64,000 bases of DNA from an uncultured Christensenellaceae bacterium (GTDB lineage: Bacteria; Bacillota; Clostridia; Christensenellales; CAG-314). The position numbers were made by a program, and so were the translations under genes. Each line of letters starts with the position of its first letter. Position 1 is the first letter of the stretch. Below the pieces are notes generated by a model that saw only the letters and a program-made list of their open reading frames with translations, ran no database searches and was not told where the DNA came from. Of this stretch, positions 33,801 to 41,255 are shown piece after piece. Where the stretch lies: positions 10,890 through 74,889 of the forward strand of contig CAJUIZ010000009.1 in the NCBI GenBank assembly GCA_910586625.1, in the 5' to 3' direction.

Positions 33801-33978
33801 CCATATAATCGTGGGCTATCAAGCGGAAGGACTGCTTGCCAAGGTCTTTGCCGAATACGCAGGCGAAATTGCCCAAGGTACTCTTGCCGACCGAGTAGAG
33901 CAGGCTGACGGCGGCGCGTTTACCAAGGCGTGGGATGTTAACGGCGACCGATTCACCCTACACCTAACCAAAGCGTAA
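30856..33978 (+). CDS. ileS: Isoleucyl-tRNA synthetase, IleRS2 (eukaryal-like) type
   Basis: Charges tRNA-Ile and edits Val. The 1040-residue enzyme has PHIGH (residues about 54-58), the WTTTPWTLPSN editing domain, and KMSK (590-593). The RKAGWDTHGLPVELEVEK and FWKENKIFEQ blocks and the long C-terminus are of the IleRS2 group shared with eukaryotes, which in other species is naturally resistant to mupirocin. ATG 30856 has TAAGGAG. Controlled by the T-box upstream. Confidence 0.97.
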   Translation: MSKYKKVDSSLNFVDRELEVLKFWKENKIFEQTAAKGDKSFTFYDGPPTANGKPHIGHVLTRSIKDLIPRYQVMKGRKVLRKAGWDTHGLPVELEVEKLLGIDGKKQIEEYGIEPFVEKCKQSVWKYKGEWEQLSDRVAYWADMEHPYVTYDNNYIESEWWALKTIYDKGLLYKGFKIVPYCPRCGTALSSHEVAQGYKDVKEKSAVAKFQLVDYPDTYFLAWTTTPWTLPSNVALCMNADYDYATVLCDGVKYILAKDLVSKHFEDGTYEILDVKKGSAYEGVHYTPLYTYANVRDDCYYVTNDGYVTLTDGTGIVHIAPAFGEDDANVGRRYNLPLVQLVGEDGKFADGCGELTELFCKSADKPILKDLKERGLLFAELMYEHSYPHCWRCDTPLIYYARKSWFVKMTAVRDELLKANASVNWIPPTIGSGRMGNFLENVIDWGISRDRYWGTPLPVWVCNKCGKVHVIGSRAELAEKCGCSKDIELHRPFIDECKWECSCGGTYERTPEVIDCWFDSGSMPYAQFHYPFENEKLFKENFPADFISEAVDQTRGWFYVLLAVNTLLFGKAPFKNCIVLGLVGDEHGVKMSKHKGNVVDPWDSFNKQGADAVRWYFYTASAPWLPSRFYSEAVSEMQRKFLGTLWNTYAFYVLYADIDDFDPSKYDLKKCKLTLMDKWILSEVNQLVETVDKGLSAYEITDTARAIERFTDMLSNWYVRRCRERYWGADWTDDKQAAYMTLYTVLDTLVKVAAPFVPFITESIYQNITANCFDKAPRSVHLCAFPKADKKYIDSRLNKMMEKVLDIVVLGRSARNSANVKNRQPLARMYVATGGELDSEMADIVKNELNVKELINVKSADAFADYEIKPQLKTLGPKYGKLIGAIRERFANLGERAREVVENVKNGGKHVFDFNGDRVEVSQEDLLISSKNKQGYSVVTDRGDTVALDVNLDDKLIEEGLVREIVSKIQTMRKECGFVVTDHIIVGYQAEGLLAKVFAEYAGEIAQGTLADRVEQADGGAFTKAWDVNGDRFTLHLTKA

Positions 33979-34039
33979 TTGTATGCTAAATGTAGACAGT
34001 CATCTAATTATTATATTAAATGTTATAAATCAATAAACG

Positions 34040-34069
34040 AAAAACACTGTCGTCTTGGCAGTGTTTTTT
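34040..34069 (+). terminator. Terminator of ileS
   Basis: Perfect AAAACACTG / CAGTGTTTT stem (34041-34049 / 34059-34067) with T-run. Confidence 0.93.
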
Positions 34070-34091
34070 GTCATCATAATTATGTTTAGTG

Positions 34092-34120
34092 TTGACTTTT
34101 TAACTATATTTTGTTAAAAT
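34092..34120 (+). promoter_or_regulatory. Promoter of the BspA-like gene
   Basis: TTGACT (34092-34097), 17-bp spacer, TAAAAT (34115-34120); transcription would begin just before the structured leader. Confidence 0.8.
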
Positions 34121-34126
34121 TAGTTC

Positions 34127-34285
34127 ACCACATTAAATTTTCAACATAAGTACTCTTGTTGCATAATCTTTCGGTAGATTTATGCGTTCTATTCATATAG
34201 ACAAGAGTCTTTGGAATTTAGTGTGGTAGCTATCGGAACGCATATTCTACGAGTGTCGTTTCGATAGAAGCGGCACTTTTTATTT
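34127..34285 (+). promoter_or_regulatory. Structured leader with competing terminator and antiterminator (riboswitch-like)
   Basis: P1 pairs 34127-34141 with 34213-34227 (15 bp). P2 ACTCTTGT (34152-34159) pairs with ACAAGAGT (34201-34208). P3 is a hairpin at 34161-34185. Downstream, 34230-34240 pairs with 34257-34267 over 11 bp (antiterminator), which excludes the terminator AGTGTCG/CGGCACT (34252-34258 / 34271-34277) plus T-run. ATGCGTTC (34182-34189) can instead pair with GAACGCAT (34236-34243), freeing the terminator. I match it to no riboswitch class I know. Confidence 0.7.
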
Positions 34286-34297
34286 AAGGAGTTTTTT

Positions 34298-35638
34298 ATG
34301 ACAAAAAATACAAAGATAAAATTGGTTATTATCGCAATGTTGAACTTAGTTTTAACAGTTTGTATACTTTGCTCGTGTAATTTTGTATTAAATAACGGTT
34401 TAGAAAAAATAACTGTATCGTATGATTCAACACATAAAATTTATGACGGGGACAGTCTTGAAAGTCTTAAACCGTTTTTAACAGTTATATACACGAATGA
34501 AAAAGGTAACCCGAGTGTTATTGAAGACTATAACATAAACGGTAATTTAACAGTTGGAGCATGCAGTATTAAGGTTGAATATAAAGATTTATCAAGTACG
34601 TTAGCTTTTAATGTTGAAAAAAATTTGGAATTTAATATTAATAACGATAAAGAATCGTATTCATTAGTAAAAGTATACAATAAACAATCCCCTTCGGTAG
34701 AAGTACCGTCCATATATAATGGAAAGCCTGTTACTCAAATAGATTTTTTCGCTTTTGATGAATGTGCGGCACTTAAGAACTTAATCATAGGCTCTAACAT
34801 AATGGAATTATCGCCCAATATGTTTAGGCACAGCCACAATATAGAAGAAATAAAAATTTCAGAAGATAATCCGTATTATTATAGTAGTTCGGATTGTATA
34901 ATTAGAAAATCCGATAAAACATTGGTATTAGGATGTAACAATAGTCTGATTCCCAATGACGTTGTTTTTATCGGTGAAAGAGCATTTTGGGGAAGTAATA
35001 TTAAATATGTTGTAATTCCTAATAGTGTAATAAGTATTGGCGAAGCTGCATTTGAATCCTGTGATAATTTGGAAAGCGTAGTTATCGGAAATAAGGTTGC
35101 AGAGATACAACAAGACGCATTTGCGTATTGCAAGCGTTTAGAAAGTATAAATATTTCTAATAGTGTAAAAAAGTTGGGCGAGTTGGCTTTTGGCGAATGC
35201 GTTAGCTTAAAAACGGTAATTATCGGGAGCGGAATTTCAAGTATTGATCCTATATTTTTTAGGGGCAGTAGCAATATTCAAAGTTTGACAGTGTCGACAG
35301 GTAATTCAAGGTATTATACCGCAAACAATTGCATAATAGAGAGAGAAACAGGAGAGTTGGTTCTCGGTTGTAAAAGCAGTATAATACCTACCGACGGAAG
35401 CGTTGTCAGTATAGGACACGATAGCTTTTACGGTTGTGTAGGACTGACTTCGATAGCGATACCTTCAAGTATTAAACAGATAAATTGGCAGGCTTTTTAT
35501 AATTGTAAAAATCTCTCTGTTATAGTATATTACGGTACGGTCTCGTCATGGAATTCAATATCAAAATTTGCAGGTTGGAACGAAGGAGTTCTTACTAAAA
35601 AAGTCGGTTGCTCTAACGGTGAAGTCAGTTTACCTTAA
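34298..35638 (+). CDS. BspA-like leucine-rich-repeat lipoprotein
   Basis: A 446-residue secreted lipoprotein. The signal peptide ends at the lipobox LCSC (about residue 27). An Ig-like stretch (about 35-110; KIYDGDSLESLKPFLTVIY) is followed by repeated BspA-type units such as IGERAFWGSNIKYVVIPNSVISIGEAAFESCDNLESVVIG and VVSIGHDSFYGCVGLTSIAIPSSI. Such proteins bind host or neighbour surfaces in gut and oral bacteria. Gene and flanks are visibly more AT-rich than the rest of the window. AAGGAG precedes ATG 34298. Confidence 0.92.
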   Translation: MTKNTKIKLVIIAMLNLVLTVCILCSCNFVLNNGLEKITVSYDSTHKIYDGDSLESLKPFLTVIYTNEKGNPSVIEDYNINGNLTVGACSIKVEYKDLSSTLAFNVEKNLEFNINNDKESYSLVKVYNKQSPSVEVPSIYNGKPVTQIDFFAFDECAALKNLIIGSNIMELSPNMFRHSHNIEEIKISEDNPYYYSSSDCIIRKSDKTLVLGCNNSLIPNDVVFIGERAFWGSNIKYVVIPNSVISIGEAAFESCDNLESVVIGNKVAEIQQDAFAYCKRLESINISNSVKKLGELAFGECVSLKTVIIGSGISSIDPIFFRGSSNIQSLTVSTGNSRYYTANNCIIERETGELVLGCKSSIIPTDGSVVSIGHDSFYGCVGLTSIAIPSSIKQINWQAFYNCKNLSVIVYYGTVSSWNSISKFAGWNEGVLTKKVGCSNGEVSLP

Positions 35639-35667
35639 TGACAGATTATTATTGGATTGAATATTGT

Positions 35668-35698
35668 AAAAAGCTGCAATTAACAATTGCGGCTTTTT
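35668..35698 (+). terminator. Terminator of the BspA-like gene
   Basis: A 14-bp stem (35668-35681 / 35685-35698) with one G-U pair, ending in T-run. Confidence 0.92.
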
Positions 35699-35922
35699 GT
35701 TTGATTCAATGTGTGATTATGACTCTCTGAAACTTGGGGTAAATGGTTGAAAATTGTTTCAATTTAATATATAATTAAAGTATAAAAAATAAAAGTTTAA
35801 TAAGACAGCTATAAAGTAATACAAAGTGAATGTCGACAGACAGCTTACTCTCTTTTAAGGCGTACGGCAAATAGTTTTAATCGATTGAATATTACTGGGA
35901 TATAAGGTACGATTTATTGGTT

Positions 35923-36783
35923 ATGAAATTCAACAACGAGTGGAAAGACTACGAAATAATCGCGACGGGCGACGGCGAAAAGCTGGAACGCTGGAAGAAT
36001 GTCACGCTGTTGCGCCCCGACCCGCAGGTCATATGGCGTGCGCAAGCTCCGCTGACAACGGTTAAAAAGCCTGACGCGCGCTATATCCGTTCGTCTACGG
36101 GCGGCGGACGGTGGGAGTTTGAGCGCAAGCTTCCCGAAAGCTGGAACGTATCTTGGCGTGATTTGACTTTTACCGTGCGCCCTATGAACTTCAAGCATAC
36201 GGGGCTGTTCCCCGAGCAGGCGGTAAATTGGGCTATGATGACAGACCTTATAAACGGCGCAAACCGACCGGTGTCCGTGCTTAACCTGTTTGCGTATACG
36301 GGCGGAGCAACCGTGGCGTGTCTGTCCGCAGGCGCAAGCGTCTGCCACGTGGACGCAGCCAAAAATATGGTGGAAACGGCAAAGCAAAACGTCGCCTTGT
36401 CGGGTTTGTCCGACAAGCCCGTACGCTACATAGTGGACGACTGCCGAAAATTCGTAACCCGCGAAATCAAGCGCGGTCGCAAATACGACGCTATAATACT
36501 CGACCCGCCCAGCTTCGGGCGCGGCGCAAACGGCGAAGAATGGAAAATCGAACGCGACATATTCGACTTTCTCAAGCTGTGCTCGGGCGTTTTGTCGGAT
36601 AACCCGCTGTTCGTGTTGCTCAATTCCTACACAACGGGGTTGCAGCCCGCCGTTCTGTCCAATTTGTTAAAATTGACTATGCCCTCTTGCGGCGAAGTTA
36701 CCGCCTACGAAGTGGGGCTTCCCACCGACGAACAAGGCGTGGTGCTGCCCTGCGGCGCGTCGGGTCTTTGGCGTAATATATAG
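35923..36783 (+). CDS. Class I SAM-dependent methyltransferase, RlmI/RlmK-like
   Basis: A 286-residue enzyme of the Rossmann methyltransferase class that modifies 23S rRNA or proteins. Motifs are FKHTGLFPEQAVNW before the domain, VLNLFAYTGGATVACLSAG (motif I), HVDAAKNMVE (motif II) and the catalytic YDAIILDPPSFGRG (DPP-F motif IV of RNA m5C/m2G enzymes). It lacks the PUA domain of RlmI. ATG 35923 is preferred over a TTG 6 bp upstream; the ribosome-binding site is weak. Confidence 0.87.
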   Translation: MKFNNEWKDYEIIATGDGEKLERWKNVTLLRPDPQVIWRAQAPLTTVKKPDARYIRSSTGGGRWEFERKLPESWNVSWRDLTFTVRPMNFKHTGLFPEQAVNWAMMTDLINGANRPVSVLNLFAYTGGATVACLSAGASVCHVDAAKNMVETAKQNVALSGLSDKPVRYIVDDCRKFVTREIKRGRKYDAIILDPPSFGRGANGEEWKIERDIFDFLKLCSGVLSDNPLFVLLNSYTTGLQPAVLSNLLKLTMPSCGEVTAYEVGLPTDEQGVVLPCGASGLWRNI

Positions 36784-37081
36784 GCGCATCTGCTTCGTTA
36801 GGCTGCGTGCACGTTCGGTACGATCTATCCCGTACTCGCCTGCCTTGCATCTACGCCCATCTATGCCGTGTAAGTATTAAACCGTTTCAACAATAAACAA
36901 TTTGTTTTCAACAAAGAAACGCAGTTACGAACGTTGTCGTTCTTTGAATGTCATAAAAAATTTATGTCATTTCGACCAAGAGAGAACGCAGTTCGAACGC
37001 GCGGAGAAATCCAGCGTAGCGTAACCTAACTTAAAATCAACTCGATCACAAACGCCGAAAATATTTATAAGGAAACATTCT
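36784..37081. other. Intergenic region without a gene; possible dispersed repeat
   Basis: No gene is visible. At 36965-37012 TGTCATTTCGACC...GGAGAAATCC resembles a family of palindromic repeats (outer arms ATTTC/GAAAT) that occurs many times in some Bacillota genomes. Copy number cannot be tested in one window. Confidence 0.4.
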
Positions 37082-37873
37082 ATGCCAAGAAACTTTACTA
37101 TGGACGATGTAACTATACTTCACGAAGACAACAGCGTGCTTGTGGTGGTAAAGCCGCAGAATATTCCGTCGCAGGCGGATAACAGCGGCGACACCGACCT
37201 GCTTACGCTGCTTAAAGAGTATATCAAGGACAAATACAATAAGCCCGGAAACGTCTACTTGGGGCTTGTACATCGTCTCGACCGTCCCACGGGCGGAGTA
37301 ATGGTGTTTGCCAAAAACAGCAAGGCCGCCGAACGGCTGTCCAAACAGATAGTAGACGGCGATATGACCAAGCAATACCTTGCTGCGGTGCTCAATTGTC
37401 CCAAGGAGCGCAAGGGCGTACTCGTCAATTATCTCAAAAAGAACGCGCTAACCAACACCGTGTACGTGGCAACCGTGGGCGACCACAACGCTAAGCGCGC
37501 AGAGCTTTCCTACGAAGTGCTGGAAAGCTATTCCGACGTGGTTAGTTTGGTAAAAATTCAGCTTGGTACAGGCAGAAGTCATCAGATACGCGTACAGTTT
37601 TCCGCAATAGGCTGTCCCGTGTTCGGCGACGTACGCTACGGCGGAGACAGTCTTGCCAAGGGACACAATTTGGCGCTTTGGGCGTACCGTCTGGAATTCA
37701 ATCACCCCGTCACCAAGGAACGTATGGTATTCGTAGCCTATCCGCCCGAGAAGGAGCCTTGGACGCGTTTCAATACGGCAAAGTATTTGGAAAACTTTGC
37801 CGATTCGGACGATACCGATCGCGACGGTGTTCCGCTGTATTTCAATCCCAACGTAGCCAATACATTGGATTAG
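37082..37873 (+). CDS. RluA-family pseudouridine synthase
   Basis: Converts a uridine in rRNA or tRNA to pseudouridine. The 263-residue protein has the catalytic HRLDRPTGGVMVFAK (Asp in HRLDR) at about residues 65-80, the GRSHQIRVQF block, and GHNLALWAYRLEFNHP. It lacks an N-terminal S4 domain, so it is of the short RluA/YlyB-like type. The target site cannot be read. ATG 37082 follows AAGGAAAC. Confidence 0.93.
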   Translation: MPRNFTMDDVTILHEDNSVLVVVKPQNIPSQADNSGDTDLLTLLKEYIKDKYNKPGNVYLGLVHRLDRPTGGVMVFAKNSKAAERLSKQIVDGDMTKQYLAAVLNCPKERKGVLVNYLKKNALTNTVYVATVGDHNAKRAELSYEVLESYSDVVSLVKIQLGTGRSHQIRVQFSAIGCPVFGDVRYGGDSLAKGHNLALWAYRLEFNHPVTKERMVFVAYPPEKEPWTRFNTAKYLENFADSDDTDRDGVPLYFNPNVANTLD

Positions 37874-37891
37874 TTTATATACGCAATTGTC

Positions 37892-37925
37892 GGGCTTGTC
37901 CTACGGGCAAGCCCTATAATTTTTG
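37892..37925 (+). terminator. Terminator of the RluA-like gene
   Basis: GGGCTTG (37892-37898) / CAAGCCC (37908-37914) stem followed by TATAATTTTTG. Confidence 0.75.
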
Positions 37926-37951
37926 TTTTATACTCAATTGCCGCGTGCAGA

Positions 37952-37983
37952 TAGCCATACAGAGTTCGAACTTTGTATGGCTA
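37952..37983. repeat. 32-bp near-perfect palindrome
   Basis: TAGCCATACAGAGTTC followed by GAACTTTGTATGGCTA: one mismatch in 16 positions and no spacer. It lies just after the stop of the minus-strand MntP-like gene with no U-run. Confidence 0.8.
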
Positions 37984-37989
37984 AGCGGG

Positions 37990-38505
37990 TCAAATTATTT
38001 TAGCAAGCGCAAGAATGAACAACGCAGCCGCCGATAGGTAGTTGGAGTTTTTCATAACTACTTTACCCGCCAATTTTTGTCCGACAAGTACGGTGAAGTA
38101 GTGCGTTACGGCAAATACTATCGGCGCAACAACGCCCAAGCCCTGCATTGCAAGCGACAGGTTGGCAACCGCCGCGTCTGTCCCCACCGCAAAGCCCATT
38201 GTTACGCTTTCGCCGAGAGTAATCTGTCTGAGCGAGTACGTTTGATCGTCGTCTTTCTTAAATAAATTGATTATTGCAAGTACAAACAGTACTGCCGCGC
38301 CGAATAAGTCGGCATACCCGTCCAAATAGTCCGCCAAAACTCTGCCTATAACGGAAGTTGCCGCGCACAGCAGCAACGTAACCAATGCCACTGCGACTGG
38401 AAGAACAGCGTTGGCTTTTTTGTTAAGCGACAGCGAAAAGCCTGCGACAAAGCTGTCGAGAGATACGATTATAGCGGTAGACAGCAGTACGATTGTTTCT
38501 TGCAA
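37990..38505 (-). CDS. MntP/YtaF-like membrane protein
   Basis: A 171-residue protein with six transmembrane helices. The SLDSFVAGFSLSL motif near the N-terminus and FAVGTDAAVANLSL in the second half each carry an Asp in a helix, as in the MntP manganese exporter family and the sporulation protein YtaF. The export substrate may be Mn2+, but this is by family only. No yybP-ykoY-type leader is visible upstream. The start has AGGAG; the gene stands alone. Confidence 0.82.
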   Translation of the reverse strand: MQETIVLLSTAIIVSLDSFVAGFSLSLNKKANAVLPVAVALVTLLLCAATSVIGRVLADYLDGYADLFGAAVLFVLAIINLFKKDDDQTYSLRQITLGESVTMGFAVGTDAAVANLSLAMQGLGVVAPIVFAVTHYFTVLVGQKLAGKVVMKNSNYLSAAALFILALAKII

Positions 38506-38594
38506 GTTTTTTCTCCTAATGTAAATGCGGCTAAAATAAGCCGCCTTTTTAATGTATGCGTATTTGCAAAATAATGTTTTGTATTGCTAAACCG

Positions 38595-38623
38595 TTGACA
38601 ATTTGCTCGAATAAATGTAAAAT
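38595..38623 (+). promoter_or_regulatory. Promoter of the Big-domain protein gene
   Basis: TTGACA (38595-38600), 17-bp spacer, TAAAAT (38618-38623). Confidence 0.8.
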
Positions 38624-38707
38624 GATTGTATATGCGGTGAAAATCCGTTTTTTGGTGTATCCAAGTACAAAAGTAGGGAAGTATGTCACCCTATCGGAGG
38701 ATTTATT

Positions 38708-40072
38708 GTGAAAAAGATTGTCAGTCTTATTTTAACGTTAGCTTTGCTCGTAACTATGTGTTCGGTTACGACCTTCGCTTTTGCGGCGGAAGGCGACGCT
38801 AACGTATTTGTTACGGGCGTAAAGCTTAAAACGTCCGCCGCCACGCGCTTGACGGGCGAAGAAAGCACTATTATGTTGGAAGCTACCGTAGAACCTTCTA
38901 CCGCTACGGAAAAGGGCATCACTTATTCCGTAAAGGATGGAAAAGCGGGCGTAACAGTGGACACAGACGGTAAAATCACCGTTTCGGCGGATGCTGCGGC
39001 AGGAGAATATATAATTGTTGCGACGTCTGTCGGTAATAAGGAAGACGGAACTCAGGCAACCGCCGAGTTCAAGCTTATCCTGCGTGCCGAGTTTACCGAC
39101 CAATTAGACAACGAAGCGCTTATGACCGAGCTTAAAAAAGACGCCAAGTTTGCCGCGCTTAAATGGGAAATGAGCTCTTTCAAGCTTCCGCAGGAGTGGT
39201 TGAAGGATTCCGATTTGGTTAAGAGTATTTTCGGCGCGAGCATGAACTACCTTGTAGAAGGCAACGAAAACTACGACAAGGACGCTAAATACGACGAAAT
39301 CTATGTAGAATACTGCCGTCCTTCGGAAAGTTCTCAGGGTAAGGACACTTGGGATCACAGCACAAAAATAACCGAAGGCATATCCATAAGCACTTCTGGT
39401 TGGTGGAAGTTCCGTTTGGTAGTAAAGGACGGAACGGACACGTCCAAGGTTTTGTGCAAGAGCGATGCTTTCGTGCGCTATGCGGAAGACACTACTCACC
39501 CCGTTGTAGAGCTTTCTTCCGACATGGTCAAAAAGCACGAAGAAGGCTTGACCAGCGGCGTTACTTATACGGTATCCACTTCTTTAAGCTATCCCGACGA
39601 TTCCAATTCTTCTTCCAAAACGGTAACATACGTAATACAAAAAAAGGTTAACGGCGAATGGGTAACCATTTACGACAGCGTTAAGCGCGAAGTTACCAAA
39701 GGCTACGAGGGCTACGTAAGCACAAGCGGAGTAATAACTCCCGCTGACGAAGATATACGTGCGGACAAAACGGCGGTATATCAAGTTGTGTATTCTGTAG
39801 TAGATTCCTACGGTTTCCACGGCGTAGCAGATTCCGAATCCACGGTAGAGCACAATCCCAAGTTAGAGCTGTTTGTCAAAGCCCCCGAAAGCAAGGGCGG
39901 CAAAGCAAACGCTGTACTAATATGGAAGATTATTTTGTACGTTATAGCAGGTCTTTCCGCAGTAGGCATAGTTGTATTGCTTTGCATTAAACCCAAGCAA
40001 AAGACGGAAACGCCGCGCGCGGAAGCAAAGTCCGCCGACAAAGACGATCAAACGGATTACTCTCAAAAGTAA
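38708..40072 (+). CDS. Secreted membrane-anchored protein with Big_2-like domain
   Basis: A 454-residue protein. A signal peptide ends near AFA-AEG (about residue 26). VTGVKLKTSAATRLTGEESTIMLEATVEPSTATEKGITYSV is a bacterial Ig-like (Big_2) domain. The middle part (about 120-380) is a strand-rich region without known motif. A C-terminal helix (about 404-425, IWKIILYVIAGLSAVGIVVLL) and a Lys/Asp tail anchor it in the membrane. Translation starts at GTG 38708 with TCGGAGG just before. Likely surface protein; ligand unknown. Confidence 0.82.
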   Translation: MKKIVSLILTLALLVTMCSVTTFAFAAEGDANVFVTGVKLKTSAATRLTGEESTIMLEATVEPSTATEKGITYSVKDGKAGVTVDTDGKITVSADAAAGEYIIVATSVGNKEDGTQATAEFKLILRAEFTDQLDNEALMTELKKDAKFAALKWEMSSFKLPQEWLKDSDLVKSIFGASMNYLVEGNENYDKDAKYDEIYVEYCRPSESSQGKDTWDHSTKITEGISISTSGWWKFRLVVKDGTDTSKVLCKSDAFVRYAEDTTHPVVELSSDMVKKHEEGLTSGVTYTVSTSLSYPDDSNSSSKTVTYVIQKKVNGEWVTIYDSVKREVTKGYEGYVSTSGVITPADEDIRADKTAVYQVVYSVVDSYGFHGVADSESTVEHNPKLELFVKAPESKGGKANAVLIWKIILYVIAGLSAVGIVVLLCIKPKQKTETPRAEAKSADKDDQTDYSQK

Positions 40073-40143
40073 TTCAATCTTTCGTATCACAATCGGTTAT
40101 TTGCAGACAGTTTAGTCTTTGTGCAAATTTGTAATGTAATTAT

Positions 40144-40181
40144 CGTCCGTTGCGGCATTGCGTCGCAGCGGACGTTTTTAT
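40144..40181 (+). terminator. Terminator of the Big-domain gene
   Basis: CGTCCGTTGCG (40144-40154) pairs with CGCAGCGGACG (40164-40174) with one G-U pair, then TTTTTA. The region 40182-40480 contains no gene or structure I can support. Confidence 0.92.
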
Positions 40182-40480
40182 TTGGCGCTTAACTTTTTAC
40201 GATGTAGTGGTTAACGGTTTTGTGTGTAAGCGTTACGCTGCGAGCTGTTTGTTTTAATAATCGCCAAACCGCAGGTTTTGCTTATCGGTAACGGGCGGCA
40301 AGCGGTACAAATACGGCGGAAACGCAAGCTTTCGGCGGGAATTGCGGGCTCCGATATGTTGTCAATAAGCGTTTTCGGTATGTATAAGCAAGCATATGCA
40401 AACAGTCTGCGCGAGTAAAAGTATTGCAAATTTTTATACCGACTATTAACATTATAAATATCACTTTTTAGTTAAAGTCT

Positions 40481-40509
40481 TTGCGTTTTAACGGTTGTTG
40501 TGTTATACT
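40481..40509 (+). promoter_or_regulatory. Promoter of the NifU-like/GGGtGRT pair
   Basis: TTGCGT (40481-40486), 17-bp spacer, TATACT (40504-40509), 40 bp before the ATG. Confidence 0.65.
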
Positions 40510-40548
40510 TATTAGGTTGTAAAATTATTTTCGGAGGACAAACCAATT

Positions 40549-41241
40549 ATGCAATACTCACACGAAGTAGAACTTATGCAGTGCGTAGCGAAAGGTTGCA
40601 ATCACGGTCCCGCGCCCATTCCCGAAGAAGGCAAATGGGTTCAGGCGTACGATATCAAGGATATCAGCGGACTTACTCACGGTTGCGGCTGCTGCGCTCC
40701 GCAGCAGGGAACCTGCAAACTTACTTTGAATATTAAAAACGGCGTTATAGAAGAAGCGCTCGTGGAGACTATCGGCTGCTCCGGTATGACCCACTCGGCG
40801 GCTATGGCGGCGGAGATTTTGCCGGGTAAGACGCTGCTTGAAGCGTTGAACACCGACCTTGTTTGCGACGCTATAAACGTCGCTATGCGCGAACTGTTTT
40901 TGCAAATAGTTTACGGACGTTCTCAATCGGCGTTTTCCGACGCAGGTTTGCCGATTGGCGCAGGACTGGAAGACTTGGGTAAGGGACTTCGCAGCCAGAT
41001 AGGAACTATGTACTCTACTAAGGTAAAGGGACCGCGCTATCTTGAAATGGCGGAAGGCTACGTAACCCGCTGCGCATTGGACGATAACGGCGAAATTATC
41101 GGTTACGAATACGTAAATCTCGGCGTTATGATGAAACTTGTTTCCGAAGGCGTATCAGGTAATGAAGCCTTGGAAAAGGCAAAGAAGCACTACGGACGTT
41201 TTGATAACGCCGCTAAGTATATTATTCCGCGTAACGAATAG
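40549..41241 (+). CDS. Iron-sulfur cluster scaffold-like protein (NifU N-terminal type)
   Basis: A 230-residue protein of the NifU/IscU-like fold. Cysteines occur at CVAKGCNHG, at HGCGCCAPQQGTC and at TIGCSGMTHSAAMAAEIL, the last matching the scaffold Gly-Cys-Ser region. In many anaerobes this protein is paired with a GGGtGRT protein, as here (14-bp gap). Cluster assembly for the partner is likely but unproven. TCGGAGGA precedes ATG 40549. Confidence 0.85.
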   Translation: MQYSHEVELMQCVAKGCNHGPAPIPEEGKWVQAYDIKDISGLTHGCGCCAPQQGTCKLTLNIKNGVIEEALVETIGCSGMTHSAAMAAEILPGKTLLEALNTDLVCDAINVAMRELFLQIVYGRSQSAFSDAGLPIGAGLEDLGKGLRSQIGTMYSTKVKGPRYLEMAEGYVTRCALDDNGEIIGYEYVNLGVMMKLVSEGVSGNEALEKAKKHYGRFDNAAKYIIPRNE

Positions 41242-41255
41242 GGAGGGGAGAGACA

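Noticed and set aside
37046..37375. Antisense frame over the rluA start
   Set aside because: Shadow of the RluA coding strand; no start signals.
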